Shown: positions 13,702 to 15,621 of the stretch, in pieces | How the letters are laid out: the number at the start of each line of letters is the position of its first letter | How positions within the stretch are numbered: position 1 is the first letter of the stretch | From: Candidatus Bathyarchaeota archaeon | GTDB taxonomy: Archaea; Thermoproteota; Bathyarchaeia; 40CM-2-53-6 | Assembly (NCBI GenBank): GCA_005884605.1 | Contig: VBBE01000150.1 | Location: 1 to 15,621, forward strand | DNA: 15,621 bases | Direction of reading: 5' to 3' | The notes under the pieces: model-generated | The model's database searches: none | What the model was told of the DNA's origin: nothing | The model's input: only the letters and a program-made list of their open reading frames with translations | Made by a program: the position numbers and the translations under genes

Positions 13702-14109
13702 TTGTCAGCTAGTTCGGACGCGGAGAAGAGTAAGCGGATAGAGCAGACGTTTGACGAGTTCAACGAGTCCTGGCTTGTCTACTGGAACGCGTACATTGAC
13801 CTGCAGAACCAGTTGTATGAGAGTTTGAAGTCTGCGCGAGAGGTGACCTGGCTCGGCGCCACTAACTTGGCGAAAGTGAGTGAGATAAACGCGGCTCAAC
13901 GACAATTGTTCGCCACTATGCCGCGCCGGCTGGACTATGTCCCACTGGGGCAGATCAACCGGAGTATGGATTACGCGCTCAGCAAGATTAACGAGCTGTT
14001 GGCAGCTCTCTTCACAGAGAAGGAGAAATGCAAGAGGCTAGAGGATGCGATAGATATTCTAACAGACAAGGCTAACAAAACTAAACAAGAGCTACAGTCC
14101 GAATCGTAG
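13702..14109 (+). CDS. small helical, coiled-coil protein
   Basis: A 135-residue soluble protein with a TTG start (MSASSDAEKSKRIEQTF). It is helical almost throughout: residues ~8-48 (FDEFNESWLVYWNAYIDLQNQLYESLKSAREV) and ~51-73 are aromatic-rich amphipathic helices, then a Pro-containing hinge (MPRRLDYVPLG) leads to a C-terminal coiled coil (~86-133) with Leu/Ile heptads and a polar charged end. This pattern resembles structural or scaffold helical proteins such as phasin-like or polymer-granule proteins, but no signature residues identify one. It is divergent from the zinc-ribbon gene and convergent with the surface protein gene ending at 14203. Function unknown. Confidence 0.7.
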   Translation: MSASSDAEKSKRIEQTFDEFNESWLVYWNAYIDLQNQLYESLKSAREVTWLGATNLAKVSEINAAQRQLFATMPRRLDYVPLGQINRSMDYALSKINELLAALFTEKEKCKRLEDAIDILTDKANKTKQELQSES

Positions 14110-14136
14110 CCGGAGTCTTCGTCACAACCTCGCGGG

Positions 14137-14171
14137 CCCTTTGAAAAAAGGGAAGGCGAGAAAAAGAAATT
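14137..14171. terminator. hairpin and T-rich tracts between convergent genes
   Basis: CCCTTT and AAAGGG enclose GAAA (14137-14152), a perfect 6-base stem with a GNRA-type loop on the plus strand, 28 bases after the helical protein's stop. On the minus strand the region reads TTTCTTTTTC and CCCTTTTTTC, T-rich tracts about 30 and 50 bases after the surface protein's stop. It probably ends transcription in both directions. Confidence 0.5.
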
Positions 14172-14202
14172 AGGGGGAACGTCCCTGTTTTGCGGGATTG
14201 CC

Positions 14203-15402
14203 TTACTTTGTGACGGTTACTGTCACGACTGCTGAATGGGATAATGATCCACTCATCGCTGTCACGGTGATCGTATAGGACCCTACAGTAGTGTTGCGTT
14301 GGCTGGACACAGTCATTGTCGACGTGGAGTAGGGGCCGACTGTCGATGGTAGAGACTCGGTTGGACTGTGGTTTACGAGCGGAGAGATTCTCGCTCCTAA
14401 GTTGACCGTCGAGTTGAAACCGTTCGACCCTTTGACAGCTATTGTAAACATTGTTGATGAACCTCTCCTGAGGGACTGAGATGAAGGAGTCACAGTAATG
14501 GTGAAGTCCGGGGGAGGTCCAGTCACTACCACGGACACCACGGTACTGTGAGATAGAGAGCCGCTTGTACCAGTCACCGTTACGTTGTAGCTTCCTGCAT
14601 TTCCGGCGCTGACTGTCAGCGTGGAACTTCCTGATCCGGTGACGTTGTGTGGGCTTACATTGGCGGTTAGACCGGGTGATGGGCTTGCGGTTAATGAGAT
14701 AGTTCCGGTGAAACCGTTCACCGCGGCTATGACGATCGTTGCCGTGCCGGTCGTGTTGATCGCGATGTTGATGCTACTGGGGTTTGAATTGATAGTGAAG
14801 TCGGGCGCATTGTTGAACGTGGCGGCCTGGAGAGTCTCAGGAATCACTGTCCCGGCGCTTACGATGGTTACGCAGTTGCCGTCATTGCTCGTGTTCGTGC
14901 AGCCGGTCTGGTAGGCTATCGGCGTGCTGCCGGTGCCTATGTGGTAGGTTACGTTGAAGAGATGACCGCCTGTAACGACTATGTTTGATGCAGCTGCAAC
15001 ATGAACGACTCCGGGTCCGTCCTGACTGGAGCAGTTGCCTTGTATCGGATGCCCGTTAATGCACTCACTAGCGATGGATACTATTCCTCCACTTGCGCGA
15101 AATGTGTCACCTACATTGAGAATGTTGGTTCCGTTGAGTACAGTTGGGTCTGCCTTGATCGCTATGTCGAAGGCGTTGAAAGATGAGGAGTTCTCAACAT
15201 TTACCGCAATTTCTAAGCCCTGTCCAAAAGACGGGTGGGTGAATGCGAGTGGAGACGTTGGGCAAACGTTCGAGCCTGTAAGCCCGATGCAAACAAGGTT
15301 GCTGGCCGCATGAGCTGGCTGGATCGAGAGGGAGAGCAACGAGGCCGAAGGAATCAGAAAGCATATGAGAAGTATTTGTCTAGAAGGGCTTTGCCATTTC
15401 AT
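14203..15402 (-). CDS. secreted cohesin-like protein with two Ig-like modules
   Basis: A 399-residue exported protein. A long signal peptide ends AHA|AS near residue 32. Residues ~36-195 look like a cohesin-type beta sandwich (ISIVENS-type first strands LEIAVNVENSSSFNAFDIAIKADPTVL, then VVHVAAASN, HLFNVTYHI) and hold three spaced cysteine pairs (38/47, 114/124, 168/177) suited to disulfides. Two Ig-like modules follow at ~198-293 and ~297-398, with PDFTI starts, NGFTGTISL and NGFNSTVNL strands, and GSYNVTVTGTSGSLSH and GSYTITVTAMSGSLSH ends. These match the modules of the 990-residue protein. There is no C-terminal anchor, so it may be released or bound to the surface through a partner. Many N-x-S/T sequons. 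Cohesins bind dockerins, but no dockerin is seen here. Confidence 0.82.
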   Translation of the reverse strand: MKWQSPSRQILLICFLIPSASLLSLSIQPAHAASNLVCIGLTGSNVCPTSPLAFTHPSFGQGLEIAVNVENSSSFNAFDIAIKADPTVLNGTNILNVGDTFRASGGIVSIASECINGHPIQGNCSSQDGPGVVHVAAASNIVVTGGHLFNVTYHIGTGSTPIAYQTGCTNTSNDGNCVTIVSAGTVIPETLQAATFNNAPDFTINSNPSSINIAINTTGTATIVIAAVNGFTGTISLTASPSPGLTANVSPHNVTGSGSSTLTVSAGNAGSYNVTVTGTSGSLSHSTVVSVVVTGPPPDFTITVTPSSQSLRRGSSTMFTIAVKGSNGFNSTVNLGARISPLVNHSPTESLPSTVGPYSTSTMTVSSQRNTTVGSYTITVTAMSGSLSHSAVVTVTVTK

Positions 15403-15430
15403 GTTCTTCCGACGAAATTGGTCCTATTAG

Positions 15431-15440
15431 CATTAAACCC
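15431..15440 (-). promoter_or_regulatory. TATA-like element of the cohesin-like protein gene
   Basis: The minus strand reads GGGTTTAATG with AAA upstream, centred 33 bases ahead of the ATG at 15402. This predicts a leader of about 6 bases and supports that ATG. Confidence 0.45.
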
Positions 15441-15503
15441 TTTCGGAATTATTTTCAGTCATAGACGATTTCGATCAATAGAACGGCCGACCGGAAACGT
15501 CTG

Positions 15504-15621
15504 CTATTCACTCTCTCCTTGCCATGAATCTCGTTCGGACATTCTCCTTTGGAGAAATGTGACTACTTCCTTGAAATTGGAGACGGTAGTTGCTTGAACA
15601 TCCTGTTCTTTGCATAGCTCA
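15504..15621 (-). CDS. C-terminal end of a gene entering from the right, unknown
   Basis: A partial open frame of 38 residues before a TAG at 15506-15504, continuing past the window edge. It ends LQRRMSERDSWQGESE after a mixed strand and helix (DVQATTVSNFKEVVTFL). Amino acid composition and codon choice look like real coding sequence, and the helix is amphipathic and charged as at many enzyme C-termini. The cohesin-like gene starts 102 bases downstream with its own promoter. A plus-strand frame also spans this region but has an erratic composition. No family can be named from so short a piece. Confidence 0.45.
   Translation of the reverse strand, partial: ELCKEQDVQATTVSNFKEVVTFLQRRMSERDSWQGESE

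Noticed and set aside
1..15621. CRISPR arrays, insertion sequences, rRNA or tRNA genes
   Set aside because: No regularly spaced repeats, transposase-like proteins, terminal inverted repeats flanking a gene, or RNA gene signatures were seen.

Overview
The window looks archaeal. Several genes have a TATA element 26-33 bases ahead of a start codon with almost no leader. Non-ATG starts (TTG, GTG and probably CTG) are common, PurS is a separate small protein, and the surface proteins carry Ig-like modules with many N-glycosylation sequons. Base composition is near 50% GC. A TACK-type lineage (Nitrososphaeria or Bathyarchaeia-like) is my best guess, but no marker gene here settles it.

Layout. (1) 39-1386, minus strand: a purine biosynthesis cluster with purS, a purQ lacking its N-terminal region and any start codon, and two small membrane proteins. 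(2) 1505-4126, plus strand: a Rieske non-heme iron oxygenase, a small protein with an SSCSGGH motif, a hairpin-rich intergenic stretch, and a five-helix membrane protein. (3) 4236-5521: two divergent small-molecule-sensing genes, a double RAM-domain protein without HTH and an ACT-domain protein, sharing one near-symmetric TATA box. (4) 5618-7578: a DUF2332 protein and a divergent arginase-family protein that converge with 2 bases between them. (5) 7737-10709, minus: a 990-residue secreted, C-terminally anchored surface protein with a degenerate cupredoxin domain and Ig-like modules. (6) 10993-14109: a coiled-coil protein, a GHKL (Hsp90/MORC-type) ATPase, a 58-residue protein, an antiparallel zinc-ribbon protein and a second helical protein. 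(7) 14203-15402, minus: a secreted cohesin-like protein with the same Ig-like modules, followed at the right edge by the probable C-terminal end of another minus-strand gene.

The genes do not form one pathway. PurS and PurQ belong to the FGAM synthase step. The two sensor genes may regulate each other or share a signal. The two surface proteins probably act at the cell envelope. The GHKL ATPase neighbourhood is the best candidate for an undescribed functional unit, but its role cannot be read from the sequence. The clearest anomaly is purQ, which is intact in its catalytic part but has lost the segment expected at its start, exactly after the purS stop codon.
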